Counted from the first letter of the stretch, positions 20,690 to 32,724 are shown. The stretch is DNA of 64,000 nt from Apricaphanius iberus (GCA_028564705.1 JAPXFQ010000344.1:811001-875000), one strand, 5' to 3'. The notes: a model not told the origin generated them from the sequence alone. Numbers and translations: made by a program.

Positions 20690-21128
20690 TGATCGTTGAA
20701 AACAGCAGTTTTTATTTTATAGTGCGGGTGCCGTTTTCAAGATTAAATGTAAAATTAATGATGGAGTCAGAAATCCGTCAGTCTCTGTGGCGCTTTGTGT
20801 GAGCTGCATCAATTGTTCGAGCGTTACTTGCGTTTCAAGCGGCAACGTAGCAAACGCAAGGAACGCAGAAGTTCAGCTAGCTGAACTTTTGACGGACTTG
20901 AAGCACCTGACGCAGTGCCCCTACCAATCAGAACGTCTCACTGTGGTGACGCCGCCCGACGTTGACGTTGGTCTGGCCAGTCACGATCCGCAACTGTTTA
21001 AACATCCGGCAGAGAAAGGCCCGCCCACGCACTTTGCACGCTTCAGCTTAAAAATGTAGATACGTCAAACTAGATGTCTTGGGAAGGTTGCTTAATGCTG
21101 ACAACACATGCGGTGTAAACCCACCATA
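20690..21128 (-). mobile_element. PIF/Harbinger-type MITE, degenerate
   Basis: Large parts are the reverse complement of the Harbinger element at 23908-24688: shared blocks include GTCAAAAGTTCAGCTA, CTGAACTTCTGC, CTGATTGG, and GCGCTTTGTG next to CAGAGACnGTGACGG-type sequence. The right end (GCTGACAACACATGCGGTGT) approximates the terminal repeat and is followed by TAA at 21126-21128. The left end is uncertain. No transposase sequence is present. Confidence 0.6.
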
Positions 21129-21540
21129 AGTTGAGTTTCCACAGGCTTCCTTTCCACAACCAATGCTGACTACAGCTGCAATGGTGGACGGCTGCAATGT
21201 CAGTGAAATTGGCGGTAAGTGCAACTTGGAATTGGTTGGATTAAGAGCCAAAAATAAAACCCAGGTTCACAACAATAAAGCACCTCCGAGATGCTCCAAA
21301 CTCAAAGGGGAATAAGGTTAGGAATTCATAACGAAAGTTTGGTGAAATCAAGGAGTTCTTCGGCAGATAATGCGTTATTTAGAGGCTGCACTTTGGTTGG
21401 CCAAAATATTGGTTACTGTTATTCAGGATGTTGTTAATCAGTATGTTATACTATAAATTATGTTGTTTTAAGGTGTTTGAAAGTCTTGTTATTTTGTTTT
21501 ACTTTGACGCCTGTCCTTCATAAGCTGTCACTGCTGCCCA
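21129..21540. other. Unassigned interval
   Basis: No gene or repeat recognised. It lies between a Harbinger-type MITE and a SINE. Confidence 0.4.
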
Positions 21541-21800
21541 TTATTGCAGGGTTGCTTTGAGGCTGGTGTCTCTCCGCAGCAGGTGAGAGGCAGGGAACAC
21601 CCTGGACTGGTCACCAGTCCATCGGAGGGTAACATGGACACATACAGGACAAACAAACCTTCAAGTTTACACTCACACCTAAGGGAGTCTTAGGGAGCAT
21701 GCAGACTCCATGCAGATCAACTCTAGGATGGGATATGTATCCAGGACCTTCTTACTGCAAGGCAACAGTGCTACCAAGTTCAAGAGAAACAACCACTGTG
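21541..21800 (-). repeat. Fish tRNA-derived SINE copy
   Basis: Read on the minus strand it starts with GGTAGCACTGTTGCCTTGCA (A-box region), runs through the GTCCTGGATACATATCC B-box region, CATGGAGTCTGCATGCTCCC and TTTGTTTGTCCTGTATGTGT, and ends near CCAGTCCAGGGTGTTCCC and a GAGACACCAGCC-like stretch. The same family is at 29285-29672, 39710-40066 and 55480-55600. Confidence 0.75.
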
Positions 21801-22830
21801 CTGCTCCAAATGATAATATACTGCACAGTCTAATATATGAAGACTGTACTTTGAATAATAGAATAGTCATGAAAAACAGAAATTCCATTTTCTGTACTGA
21901 GGTGTAATCTAATTAAAAATCATGTGGTCATTGAACTCTGGCTTCTAGAAACAAATAATGTTAAGTTGTACTTTTACTTTTTCTTTGTCCATTTCAGTTT
22001 TGTAGAGTTTTTATAGAATACAGTTAACTATGCTGCCCCTTTATTTATTTTTTCTAGGAAGTAAATATGAAATAGAAGATTGAACAAAACCATTGTCCAG
22101 TTTTGTGAACACACAGTAAAAAATAGCTTGAGTAGATAAATGTTAATGACCTCAGGAGAGTGTCTGAATGAGGTTATTTAACATCCCACTCATGATTGTA
22201 TGCTAAACAAAACTGAAATCAATTAAATTTGTCTGATTTCTTGCACATTTTTACTGCACTGACGATGTCTTCCCTGGCAAAGATTTGAATGAGATTGAGT
22301 TATGATACAACAGGGACAAGAAGGCAGCAAATAGCAGGTGTGACTCAAAGACAGATCACGGGCCCTGTTTCATTCATTAAGTTAAAAATATGGTTAACTT
22401 AGTATTTCAAACAAGCACCATGTGCTTCCCAAAAGCTGATCTGTTTGTGTTGGTAATGTAAAGCTTTTGCACACAGCAATGCAAAGACATAAGCACCATG
22501 ATATTTTTGTTACACCTTTGTAAGCTCCGTTGTCTCCTGGAATGTAAAAGTTTATTTATTTCTGTTTATTTTTTAAGTCATCAAAGTGAACTCCCCAAGC
22601 CTGGTGCTAGAGACAAAGGTTGGCTGACAGGGATGTTTACCAAAGGAACAGGCAAGGTTACAGTATAATAAACAGGTTTGCTGATGTTTGTGTTATATGA
22701 CTTGATACATTACTTGAACTTTTATAATATCACTTATTGTAACAATAATTATATTTAAAATTATGAAAAGCTCGACTGGAACAAAACCACCAAAATCAAA
22801 CTGGTCATAATTCATATTATTTATTTTATT
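21801..22830. other. Unassigned AT-rich interval
   Basis: No gene or confident repeat is seen. Confidence 0.45.
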
Positions 22831-22834
22831 CAGT

Positions 22835-22973
22835 CATAGGTATTTGTTTTATTTAGTCCATCTTTTTTAAATACGGGTCTGTTTATGTCTTGTCTTAAAT
22901 GTTGTGCTGCTCAGGTTGTACTTGTATTTTAATTTCTCCTTGGGAATGAATAAAGTTTATTCTGATTCTGAGA
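22835..22973 (+). repeat. LINE 3' tail, Rex1/Babar-like
   Basis: TTGTACTTGTATTTTAATTT, CTCCTTGGGAATGAATAAAG and TTTATTCTGATTCTGA form a LINE 3' UTR end with a terminal short repeat, of the same general type as the tail at 59985-60019. Only the tail is present, as in strongly 5'-truncated insertions. Confidence 0.65.
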
Positions 22974-23596
22974 ATGTATCACAACTCCAAAATAGAATTT
23001 AGAAGGATGTGACACTAAGGAGGCAGGATTGCTTACAGTTGGGTGCATGCTTTATTTGATCCCTACAAGAATTATCAATATTAGTTTTTAGATAAATAAA
23101 AGTTAGCAGAAGAAATATTTGTTCAGTGTCCTTTCTGGTATCAAATTCAAATATTTAATGAAGATATTTTGAAATAAAGAAGTACAGCATAAATGAGTAG
23201 TTGCTGGGACCTTTGCCTCATTGTAAGAAACACCCATTTTTAAATATCGGAGTTTTGAACAGAACATTTCTGTGTGGATCTTACATATTTTCCTCGCAAA
23301 TGGTTGCCAATCCTATGTTGCTATGCGGTGGAAAACATGTTTAAAGTGCACATTGACTCTTTTTTTTTAATTACTTGAGTGGTAAGACTGTCTGCAGGAG
23401 CTACTGGGATTAACCCATTTGCCAAAACGTTTAAAAAGTGACACAACACAAAGACCACTGATATGGGGGAATTCCTTAGAGATGGAGATAAAGATAAAGG
23501 TGATTCAGTCTCCGTTGGAGTAAAAACATATTTATTTAGACGATAAAGGGCCAACGGTCTCTCCCTCTAACATCCAGGTTCTCTGCCTGTGGCCTG

Positions 23597-23597
<1 letters not shown>
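22974..23597. other. Unassigned interval
   Basis: No gene or confident repeat is seen. The short minus-strand frame at 23554-23321 shows no family features. Confidence 0.4.

Positions 23598-23632
<35 letters not shown>
23598..23632. repeat. (TG)n microsatellite
   Basis: An uninterrupted TG dinucleotide run of about 35 bases. Confidence 0.97.
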
Positions 23633-23636
<4 letters not shown>

Positions 23637-23907
23637 ATCAGCATTACGGTAGCCAAAACAAAGCACAGAGGAGTTAATCAGAATCAGTGTAGGTAAAAGG
23701 TCAACCTAGTCATCAGCATTATGGAACATTCCCTGGCTGTTAATTAATTATCACTAAACAGAACTAATCTTAAAATAATTTTCCCATTACAACCACTATA
23801 TATTTTTAAAGAAGATTCATTCATAATAACTAATACTTAAAATTATATTGCAAAAAAAAGATTTTCAAGACAATAAAGAAATCCCTTGTTTGTGGACATT
23901 TTTTTTA

Positions 23908-24688
23908 TGCTGCGTTCAGACCACAGGCTTTGTCAGCGTCAAGCAAAGCTAACAAAGCATCTAATTTGACGCTTCTATTTTGAAGCTTGCAAAGTCTGCC
24001 ACTTCAGAGCAAAAAAATAGCGCGTGGGCGGGGCTTCTTCTGTTAACGGACATTCTGAACTATGGTGGGTCTTATTGAGAGAGTGGCTTGGCTTTATTTG
24101 CTTAAAGCTAGACAACATCGACTTTGGTTGCATTAGCGCTGTTTGTGGATACACCCCATTCTTCGGATGCGTTCTGAGTTTGGGAAGTTTAACCATTTGC
24201 TCCAGGAGCTGCTTATGGATGAGGTTCGCTTTCAGCGCTACTTCTGTCTGTGCCGCGCCTAATTTTACGACCTCCTGAACCGCATCAGTGCTCAGATTGC
24301 CTACCAAAACAAGTAAATGTTATTTATGATTTTTGAAATCTGCGAGGGCGGATCATAAAGTTCTCTGCGATTGCAGACGGCAATGATGAGCTTGTCTTCC
24401 ATTGTTGAGATATGTGTAATGATATCACTAAAAATGAAACCTTCTGATTGGTTGACGCGCCACTTCAGGACCGTCAAAACCGTCAAAAGTTCAGCTATCT
24501 GAACTTCTGCATTGCTGGGTTTTGGCGCTTTGAAGCTTGAAAAGCAGGAAAAGCTTAAAAAGTTGACGAAGCCAAAGCTCACAAAGCGCCGCAGAGACCG
24601 TGACGGTCCTCCAACGGCCTCCACCGTAGACTTAACATGTAATCTTGACGTTGCTGACACTGACAAAGCCCATGGTCTGAATGCGCCG
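23908..24688 (+). mobile_element. PIF/Harbinger transposon, internally deleted
   Basis: The left end reads GCGTTCAGACCACAGGCTTT, and the complement of the right end reads GCATTCAGACCATGGGCTTT; similarity continues through TGTCAGnGTCA. TTA stands at 23905-23907 and again at 24689-24691, the 3-base duplication typical of PIF/Harbinger. Inside, a plus-strand remnant of transposase is present at 24151-24316. The element is about 780 bases, whereas autonomous ones are about 3 kb or more, so most of the coding part is deleted. Confidence 0.88.
24151..24316 (+). pseudogene. Harbinger transposase N-terminal remnant
   Basis: The frame reads HPILRMRSEFGKFNHLLQEL, then MDEVRFQRYFCLCRA, a stop, FYDLLNRISAQIAY and QNK before a second stop. 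The W/HPI…R…G.F..L..EL…D..RF..YFR…..F..LL pattern is the standard start of PIF/Harbinger nucleases found before the DDE domain. The DDE domain itself is absent. The internal TAA replaces a residue just before the phenylalanine. Confidence 0.75.
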
Positions 24689-24691
24689 TTA

Positions 24692-25264
24692 CTCTTCATA
24701 AATATTCTATTATTACATGACATCTTTTCAAGAAAATTTCCTTGTAAAAAACTGTCTTGTATAGATTTTTTTTTTATTGATTCTAGAGTAGCCTTTTTCC
24801 AGTGTAGCTTTGTTACATGGTAGAAATGACAAAATACAACATACACAAAATGTTCACTTCATGTTTATGTGCAATCTTAAATTTGTACATTTTTAGACAT
24901 TTTTAGACCAAAAAATTTAGAATTTAACAAGTTAACACGAAAACGTCAAAAAATGCCCTGAAACTGAAAGATTGCATTGGTAAGGATCCATTTATACAGT
25001 TTATAAGCAAAAAGTAAAGTAAAAAGTTGTTTTGGGTTTAGTTACACTTTAATAGTGTTAATGCATTATTGATTAATGAAGTTAGCTCAGAACAAAGATA
25101 ATCACCCTGACACTAACCAGAAGAGATCACCTGAAGAAGTAAGACCATATAGCTTTTTAATCAGTCAGAATTTAACTAAAACATGCTTTTTTTATTCAGA
25201 ATTCATATAAATAAAAAATACTTATAAATCCCAAAGTGAAAATCAATTATGTTAACCCTAAAAT
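24692..25264. other. Unassigned interval
   Basis: AT-rich, without gene or confident repeat. Confidence 0.4.
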
Positions 25265-26420
25265 ATACACATTTTCTTCAGTTAGTTGTTGTAGATGCTG
25301 ATGACCGTTAGCAGGACAGATTTCCTGTCGTGGTCTATTTTACAGTTGCTTTGAAGAAACCTTTGACTGAAGACACTCTGTAGTTGACATCTCATTAAGA
25401 GGATGATCAGGGTTGTTTGTAATGTACTTGATTTTATGAGGAATATTTCTTTGCACAATTACTTCAAGAGCAGAACCAGCCTTCTTTAGCCTTTCTGAAT
25501 CACTGGCTCTGATTGATGATGGCAAATAAGACAGCACTTTCCACCACAGACCTATAGAAGATATACGAGCTATAGAAGATATAAAGCATCTTGCTGCAAA
25601 AAATGAAGGAGTTCCTTCAAGAAGAAGTCTGCTTTGTTCCTTCTTATGGTCGGCTTCATTTCAGTTCAGTCTGTTGTCCAGGTGAACTCTAAGCTAGTTT
25701 CACTGCTTCACTATCTTAACTTCTTCTCCCACGATAGATACAGTAAGGCGCCTAAGCTATTACTGTTCCATTGAAATCTAGGATCCTCTCCTTTATTTTG
25801 TTCACATTCACGATGATTGTTTCCACACTATGCCACACCGAGGAACACAAGCTCTCGGTACTCATCTTCTTGAATATCTGTGATACAACAAACAACTGCA
25901 GAGTCATTTGAGTATTTCTGGAGATGACAGGACTCTGACTTAGCTGGAAGTTTGAGGTGTACAGCGTGGAAAGCAATGATGAGAGTACAGTCCCCTTTGG
26001 TGCTCATGAGCTTCTGACCACCTGGTTAGAGAAACAACCTTTACCTCTTACAAAATGTGGCCGTTTTGTCAGGTAGTCCTTTATTCAGCTGATTGCTGAG
26101 GCCTCCACCTGTGTCTTTTTGAGTTCCTGACAAGGAAATCAGGTTAAATTGAGTTAAATGCACTACTCCTTTTTTCAGAATACAATGGAGGTTTTTTTAA
26201 GCAGGTGTATGATCCCAACTACATCTCCAACTCCACAGCAGCATGCAACCTGAAGGAAGTCCTGCTAGGTGCTTGTGCGTACTTAGGTGGGGCAACATGA
26301 ATCGCTCTAGGACCTCTATATGTCAGATGTCGGGCTAAAGTTGAAGATGTGCTGCTCAGAGTTGCTCTGCCACCATCAGTACCCAGAACCCTTTGTCAGT
26401 TCAGCCTCTACTGACTTCTA
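25265..26420 (-). pseudogene. LINE ORF2 remnant (reverse transcriptase and C-terminus)
   Basis: On the minus strand the block 26005-25740 reads KGTVLSSLLSTLYTSNFQL, matching the RT motif GTVLSPFLFTLYTSDF, then a run ending NKIKERILDFNGTVI where the family has the NxxKTKELVVDFRR motif. The block 25537-25270 reads SSIRASDSERLKKAGSALEV and ends with sequence like the C-terminal …DRRS…LPTAI…YN. Stops and frameshifts are frequent. The stretch 26130-26420 upstream is probably the decayed N-terminal part of the RT but is hard to follow. Confidence 0.7.
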
Positions 26421-26774
26421 TAATCAAGCAGGTAGGATGTGAAAGTAAAGGAGCAGCAGGATCTCCGGTATTGTTTAAAAACAAGCTTGTAGATGCAAAA
26501 TAAAAAATATTCAGTGCCTAACTATGAGAATCTTCTAACAACAATGATCTTTCTCATCTGAGAAAGTTGTGCTATACTGTATAACTTTTTAAACTATATG
26601 TAAGTAGCTATATGTGAATGTATAACAGTTCAAGGTTTTTTAATTGAGTACAGCACCTTTGACATGTATTTAAGCACATTGCTTTGTTGCTTCAAAGCTT
26701 TTTTGAGACTTCATCTGTCTGTCAAAAATAATTGTTTTCAACTATCTATTATATGGTTAGCGTTTGTTTAATGC
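26421..26774. other. Unassigned interval
   Basis: AT-rich, without gene or confident repeat. Confidence 0.4.
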
Positions 26775-26892
26775 TCCTTAGCCTTCATTCAAACATAGCT
26801 GCGGTAGCGACTTTTTTTGTAAAGTGCCTTTAGATTACATCTCTTGTAAATCAGTGCAATATGAATAAACTGAATTGAAATGAAAAAAAAAA
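26775..26892 (+). repeat. L2-type LINE 3' tail
   Basis: GTAAAGTGCCTTTAGATTAC, ATCTCTTGTAAATCAGTGCA and AATAAACTGAATTGAAATGA reproduce the tail of the L2 element at 3985-4052. Only the end is present. Confidence 0.75.
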
Positions 26893-27079
26893 ATAGTGAT
26901 GGTTAAGACTATATCCCACAAATGTTATTTTTACAAAATAGAATATTGCATATTCTGACTTTAATTTAAAAAAAAGTGTTCTTTTGATTACACCATTTTG
27001 CTCTGCACTAATGACATGAGATAATTTATGCTAATTTATGTAGGCAAAACAATGGAGGAAAAAAGTTTGGAAAGTGCAT

Positions 27080-27440
27080 GATTCCATGGTTGAAATCAGT
27101 TTTGTGTGAGTGTCTGTGTGAGTGCTTGTTTCTGGAATTCAAACTGAGGACCAATTTTTCCTGTTTCGGGGTTTTAAACCTATAAAGTGAGGACTTCTTG
27201 ATACAAAGTGAGGACATTTTGCCTGATCCTCAATTTCAGAGAATGTTACTGAGCCCCACTTGTTGGTTTTAGAGGTATGGTGTGAATTAAGTTTCAGTTA
27301 GGCTTAGGGTTAATAATAGTACAGTAATGGTTAGGGTTAGGTAAAGAGTTAAGGTTAGGCATAATATAGTCACTAAAATAAATGGAAGCCAATGAAGGTA
27401 CTCACTACTACTAGTAAAACAAGAAAGTGTATGTGTAATT
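27080..27440. repeat. Decayed dispersed fish repeat with GGTTAGGG motifs
   Basis: The order GTGAGTGCTTGTTTC, ACTGAGGACCAATTTTTCCT, AAGTGAGGAC (twice), then TTAGGCTTAGGGTTA and ATGGTTAGGGTTAGG, and TACTCACTACTA matches a repeat common in fish genomes in which a GTGAGGACC block precedes TTAGGG-rich sequence. The TTAGGG-like motifs come from this repeat, not from a telomere. Confidence 0.6.
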
Positions 27441-29284
27441 TTCACAAATTTTCAATATATTTCGTCTGGTATTAAAGCCTCCTCCCTTAAAACTGAAACA
27501 TGAATGTACTGTTAAATGGTCATTTCCATGTCCTAAAATGAGTAAGAAGGCAGTGTTGTTGTTGTCTTACACAATATTACACAAGCAATATTTTGGCAAT
27601 ATTTTCAAGGTGTACCAAAAGTTTAATTATAGCCAGAATAAATTACTCACAGCATACTCCAGCCCCTCCACAAGCCTGAACAGGATAAAGCAGATTTTCA
27701 AAATGAATCACATAAAACGCATACATGCTTTCATCTCTGATTTATGCCACATTACTAACAAAACAGCAAAACAACCAAGATAAAATCCACATTCTTAAAG
27801 CTTTTTTTCCCCATTTGAGATCGATTTGATGGTGTTGTTTCTCATTGTTATCTGCACGCATGTGGACCATGAGAAGAGGCACTGAGCGGGAGGTTGCAGC
27901 AGTCTGCTAAAAGGTTGTTAGCAAGTAGAAAAGGTTGCTGTGACTTTGCATTCATGGTTTACATTAGTGCACACCTACGCATGCCATTCACTCAGCGACA
28001 AAGCAGCACACAGAACATTCAGTGTTCATGATGGGTCTCCATATCCCCTCTTTCATCTTGTCCTTATGAGTCTTGTCATACTTCCCTCTCTTGTTTTCAT
28101 CTTTCAGCCTGCCACATCCTTTAATTTTTCACTATTTGTCTGCCTATCACTAATGTGACCGAGTTACTCAACAGTTTGTGTTGCATTCACTGGATTACCA
28201 CCTACTAATTAGCAAGGACCCTCTGATCTTTTGTTCATGTGTCCTTGTATTCTGGATGGTTTCGTAGTCTTTGAAGGTAGTAGTGATGAAAAACCAGCTT
28301 TCAGCTACCGGGAATCCATTGGCTCAAGCTGTGTGACCTTGATTAGCTCACCACATGCCTGCCAGGGGAAAGTGCTATCCCTCTTCTAGGATACCTTACC
28401 TGACACCAATGAGTGAGAGTCTGTGAGATACATTGATAATAGGCATGGAATGTGACTAATATTGAGGGCCCTACATACAGATAATATCTAATTAGAGATT
28501 TGATGTGAAAATTATGGTATATTAGTGTTATACAGGTACAAAGTAATAAAATTCACCCCTGGAAGGGCTATGTAGTGCATGTGCGATGAAAAAGAACTGT
28601 CTGTGCGAAAAACTATTTGTCATATGTAGCACTAGTGCAACAGCTTTGCAAGCTGCTTGTTTTTTTGCATGTCCTTTTTTTTCTGCGCTCACCGACATTT
28701 ATGCCCACCTTTAGCTACCTTCTGTTTAACACTGTTGTCAACATTCCCTGCAAATTATGCCCCTTTTCCAATAGGGTCGGTTTTGGTGTCTGCCCCAATT
28801 TGGCACATTAACATGACCTTTTTCTGGGCGTAGCCGATCCCTTTTTCGGACTACCCCTGCTTTGGTCCGAAGCGGGTCAGGGAGACCCAAGAAGCCATAA
28901 AGGTATGTTTAATGGCAGTTGGTAAGCAGTGTTTGGTGCCTACTTTTTTTTTTTAAAGACAAAAGATATGTTCATTCTATTAATTTTGTATTAACATCTT
29001 TCAGCAAATGTTTTTATTTTTATTTTAATTTTCATTAAAAGGTCTTGGATGTCAAGTTGCAATTTGACATCTTGTAAATTTTGTGCCAGATCCCTTCTTT
29101 CTACAATATACTTCAGGCAAAATAACGTAACACGTTCTCTAGTCTCTTCTTAAAGACAAGATGACCCAGTTTATATAGATTTTGTGTTGATGCTACAAGT
29201 TTTTTTGTCTGTGCTACAAAACTAGCAACTTCTGTAGCACGAGTGCCTTGGGGAGTTTCTTTTTTAACTATTTTTCTATGAAAT
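27441..29284. other. Unassigned interval
   Basis: No gene is recognised. Bases 28270-28520 are non-repetitive and could be a conserved noncoding element. Bases 28755-28890 have paired GGGTCGG / CCGATCCC and CCGAAGCGGG-type sequence that could be a DNA-transposon end, but I cannot place both termini. Confidence 0.4.
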
Positions 29285-29672
29285 TAACGTTTTGGGCTGC
29301 AAGTTAGCACAGTTGATAGCACTGTTCCCTTGCTACAAAAAGGTCCTCGGTTCAAATATCAGGGAACAACCCCATCCGCATCTTTCTGCATAGTGTTTGC
29401 ATTCTCTCACATTGCATGTGTGGCTTCTCTTAGGGTGTTCTGGCTTCCTCCCACAGTCCTAAATCATGAATATAGGGTGAACTGGTCTCTCAAATTTACC
29501 CTTATGTATGTATGTTTGTGTGCCTGCATGTTTGCATCTCCCTTGTGTCTCTGTGATGGACTGGCACCATCGCCAGAGTACACACCCCTTGCCCAATGAC
29601 CAGTAGAGATAGGCACCCCCCCCCTATTGCGACCCCTGCGACGGGTGGGTAGAGACAATTGATGGATAAACA
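29285..29672 (+). repeat. Fish tRNA-derived SINE copy
   Basis: GCACAGTTGATAGCACTGTT (A-box region), CCTCGGTTCAAATATCAGG (B-box region), GCATTCTCTCACATTGCATG, TGGCTTCCTCCCACAGTCCT, GTCTCTGTGATGGACTGG and GAGATAGGCACC followed by AATTGATGGATAA give the full order of this family. Confidence 0.8.
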
Positions 29673-31267
29673 CATTGATACTCTAAAGCTTCTGTTCACA
29701 GAATCTGTACCACTGAGATGACATGGAGTCCTGCTCTACACTTGTGATTAATATGTTATGGATTCTCGAGACTGGACCTATATCTTCATCACGTCATGAT
29801 ATCAAGATGAATGGGGATGAATTTATCTAGTGTTATATTAGGCCTTTCTGCCAAAAAATATTTTTTGTGTGTGTTGGGAACCCTAATACAAATGTAATAT
29901 CTTCAATGTGAACACATTTCAGTCTGATCACAACAGTAGCACTGAAGAGAAAGAGTAGAAAAGTGTTTAAATACTGAATCCATCCGGCTTCTCTTTCAAT
30001 ATTCTTCTTATCATGCAAGTAATACTTTTCCCCAGGTGAACTGAATGGCAGAATACAGGATAAAAGGGAATAGATCTTTTTTCTCATTTTTTCAAAGGCA
30101 CATTGTACGCAGCACAAAAGGGCCAAACTGCGCCATTTACAAATCAGTTAAGCCTTGAGGGAAATCTGTTCGTGGATGACATTGAAGTTAAAAGTGCCCA
30201 TGGAGAGGCTTCATTTCTCTGCAAATCATAGCCTACATTTCAGCAGCCTTTCTTTGTGCATGAATATGACTGGCAGTAAACACCTGATTTGAATGTTATT
30301 GGTCTATTAAAGGGCAGCCAACAGCTGCTATTCCCCTCATTTCTATGGCAAGTAGGGACTCTTCTCGACCCCCTTGAAGGCTTACCTATTATTACAAGAA
30401 AAAAATGCTTTCAGATTTTGTCAGGTCTGTGATTATTCCTTCAAATTAGCAAAATAACAATTACTAGAACTCTGACCACAGTTAACTATAAGTTAGTGCA
30501 GAACAGAAACTCTTGCAGTAACTTAATCACAAATCATCTGTTGAGAACAATGAGAGGAGGACCATGTACAGATTTTTTGAATATGTAGCCCAAATGGTAC
30601 ACCATAGCATATTTACTACTAAAGTCTAAGTAATATTTGAATACAATAAGAAAAGCAACATTTGAAGTATAGAAGGAAAGTGGTCATAACTCCAAGGCCC
30701 AGTAAGTCAATAAATCATTAATTTACAAAAAAGGGGGTCAAACACTATGTTAACACATATTTTAAGAAAACGTAACTGTTTTAGCTTATTACCTTCCAAG
30801 AGTATTTCAGACTTTCCTATTACAGCCACAAACTTCAGTTCATGTCATTAAACTACTGCAGAAAGTTGATTTAAAACGGAAGGAAAATTACAAATGTTTA
30901 ACAAGGGTGAAACAAAAATATATATTTATAGTCTTCTACTCTTATTTACAAAATCCTGCCAAGTTGCCAAGTGTTTTCAGAGTTTAAGCTAATTATTTTT
31001 GACCAAATCGACCTCAGTGTAATTCAATCTCAGTGTAAATTCAACAGTTTTAAGAGACCTTAGGGGTTTAGGTGAACACTAGTGACTAAATAACACTGAG
31101 AACATATAGAAACACATCAGAACATTTTAAAGCAGGGTGAGGTTATAAATTACCACAGTAAGCTTTGAACATTTCATCGACCACTGATAACGCTATTATC
31201 CAAAATTAGAAAAGGAAGTATATAGCACAACTCAACACTAGGAATTACATAACCAATTGATGGATAT
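29673..31267. other. Unassigned interval
   Basis: No gene or confident repeat. Bases 30160-30360 are of balanced composition and unrepeated in the window, and are a candidate conserved noncoding element. Confidence 0.4.
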
Positions 31268-32510
31268 TTATCTTTTTGATTTGATTTGAAAATCTTTAAT
31301 GTCCCGGGGGGAAATCAGTTTGCAGCAGGAGTCAAGCACAGATTGAGACAAACATGACAATGCAATAAAACCATGCAACTCACAACACAGCAAACAACAC
31401 AATATAAGAGCATACAACCAACAAGGTTTTAGTCATACAGGATGAGATTGCTACAACAGCACTGCAATAGTCACCAAGGATTCACTGAGCCTACTTTCCC
31501 ATAAGATCAGTTACATCAATTTAAAAAATCTGATGACAGATGAGACAAAGACTTACCTGTTTGATTCTGCCTTACATGAACCTTCTCTTAGAGGGGAGAA
31601 ACTGAAACGCTGCATAGAGGGGATAGAGAGGGTTAGCCAAAATGACATTCGCCTTCTGAATGACTGGCATGAATGGCAGAGTTTAACGATGCTTTTTAAT
31701 TTATTCTTATTCAGAACACTAATGTTACCAAACCAACACACCATGGTAATTGTTAAAATTGATTCAATAAAAGATTTGTAAACCATTTTAAGACGTTTCT
31801 TGTCAACATTAAAAGATCTGAGTTTCCTAAGATAAAGCAACCTCTGATTTGCCTTCCTACAAATGGCTCCTGTGTTTAATTCAAAAGTCAGTTTATTGTC
31901 TATGATGGTGCCTAAGTAGTAGTAATGACTTACTGTCTTTATGGTTTTACCACTGTCAATAGTTTGAGTTGGGACAGGTGGACTCTTGCGAAAGTCAATG
32001 ATCAGATCTTTTGTTTTAGCCAAATTAAGCTGTAGGTAAGAATCACTGCACCATCTAACAAGATAGTCAAGAACAGGACCATGACCATCTTCGTGTTCCT
32101 GCAAGAGGCTCACAAGCATGGAATCATCTGCAAATTTAATTATGATTGATTCAAATGTACGCTTACACTCATTTGTGTAGAGCATGAACAATAGTGGTGA
32201 CAAAACACACCCCTGAGGCGAGACTGTGGAGCACAGCAAGGTTTCTGACAAAGTGCCATTAACACGAGTTCTCTGCGGTCTTACTGTCAAAAGATCAACT
32301 AACCAGCATATGGTTCCAAAGTTAATACTAGGTATGTCAGGGAATCTGTGAGCGAGAACATGAGGCTGCATACAGTTATGGGCTGAGGAAAAATCAGCAA
32401 AGCATAGACGTACATGCATTTTTTTTTCCTCAAGGTGCCGAACAACCAGATTCAATAGTGTTTTTATTGCATTATCCACCCCCTTCCTTCAAATTTGGAA
32501 AACAGTAAAA
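31268..32510 (-). mobile_element. Rex1/Babar-like LINE, 5'-truncated
   Basis: A minus-strand LINE end consisting of a long open RT frame (next entry) and a 3' UTR that runs out near 31268, where the complement shows a short TCAAATCAAATCAAA-type tail. 5' truncation is within the reverse transcriptase domain, near 32500. No clear target duplication was found. Confidence 0.8.
31553..32479 (-). CDS. LINE reverse transcriptase, partial but open frame
   Basis: A 308-codon frame without a stop. It holds CFADFSSAHNCMQPHVLAHR (RT domain block 2, with the first catalytic aspartate in the FADFSSA motif), VSPQGCVLSPLLF, IKFADDSML (the active-site box, both aspartates intact), the LVRWCSDSYLQLNLAKTKDL block, IIDFRKSP, then VSHYYYLGTIIDNKLTF, LLYLRKLRSFNVDKKRLK and MVCWFGNISVLNKNKLKSIV. 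The end is frameshifted into …REGSCKAESNR. The endonuclease and the start of the RT domain are missing, so it cannot act on its own. The start given is only the first possible codon in a truncated frame. Family: CR1/L2-related Rex1/Babar group by overall look. Confidence 0.85.
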   Translation of the reverse strand: MDNAIKTLLNLVVRHLEEKKMHVRLCFADFSSAHNCMQPHVLAHRFPDIPSINFGTICWLVDLLTVRPQRTRVNGTLSETLLCSTVSPQGCVLSPLLFMLYTNECKRTFESIIIKFADDSMLVSLLQEHEDGHGPVLDYLVRWCSDSYLQLNLAKTKDLIIDFRKSPPVPTQTIDSGKTIKTVSHYYYLGTIIDNKLTFELNTGAICRKANQRLLYLRKLRSFNVDKKRLKMVYKSFIESILTITMVCWFGNISVLNKNKLKSIVKLCHSCQSFRRRMSFWLTLSIPSMQRFSFSPLREGSCKAESNR

Positions 32511-32724
32511 TTCAAGCAGGGCTGGTCTAAATAATTTTGATTTGTACTAGATATGATCATATGCAGTAGAGTGTCAAGATATTATTAAGCTGACCTACAT
32601 GCAGAACAACCACTAGGGAGAATTTTTAAAATGAAAATAAGATTCACTAGAATAAATGTAGAGGCAACCAGGAAATGGAGGAATGGAGGTGAGATTAACC
32701 ACAGGAGGGAAAGTGCACAGGTGA

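Noticed and set aside
27290..27360. An interstitial telomere tract (TTAGGG)
   Set aside because: The GGTTAGGG words are irregular and sit at the expected place inside a known type of dispersed fish repeat.
28755..28890. A possible DNA-transposon end with GGGTCGG and CCGATCCC words
   Set aside because: The pairing is short and no target duplication or distant partner end could be placed.
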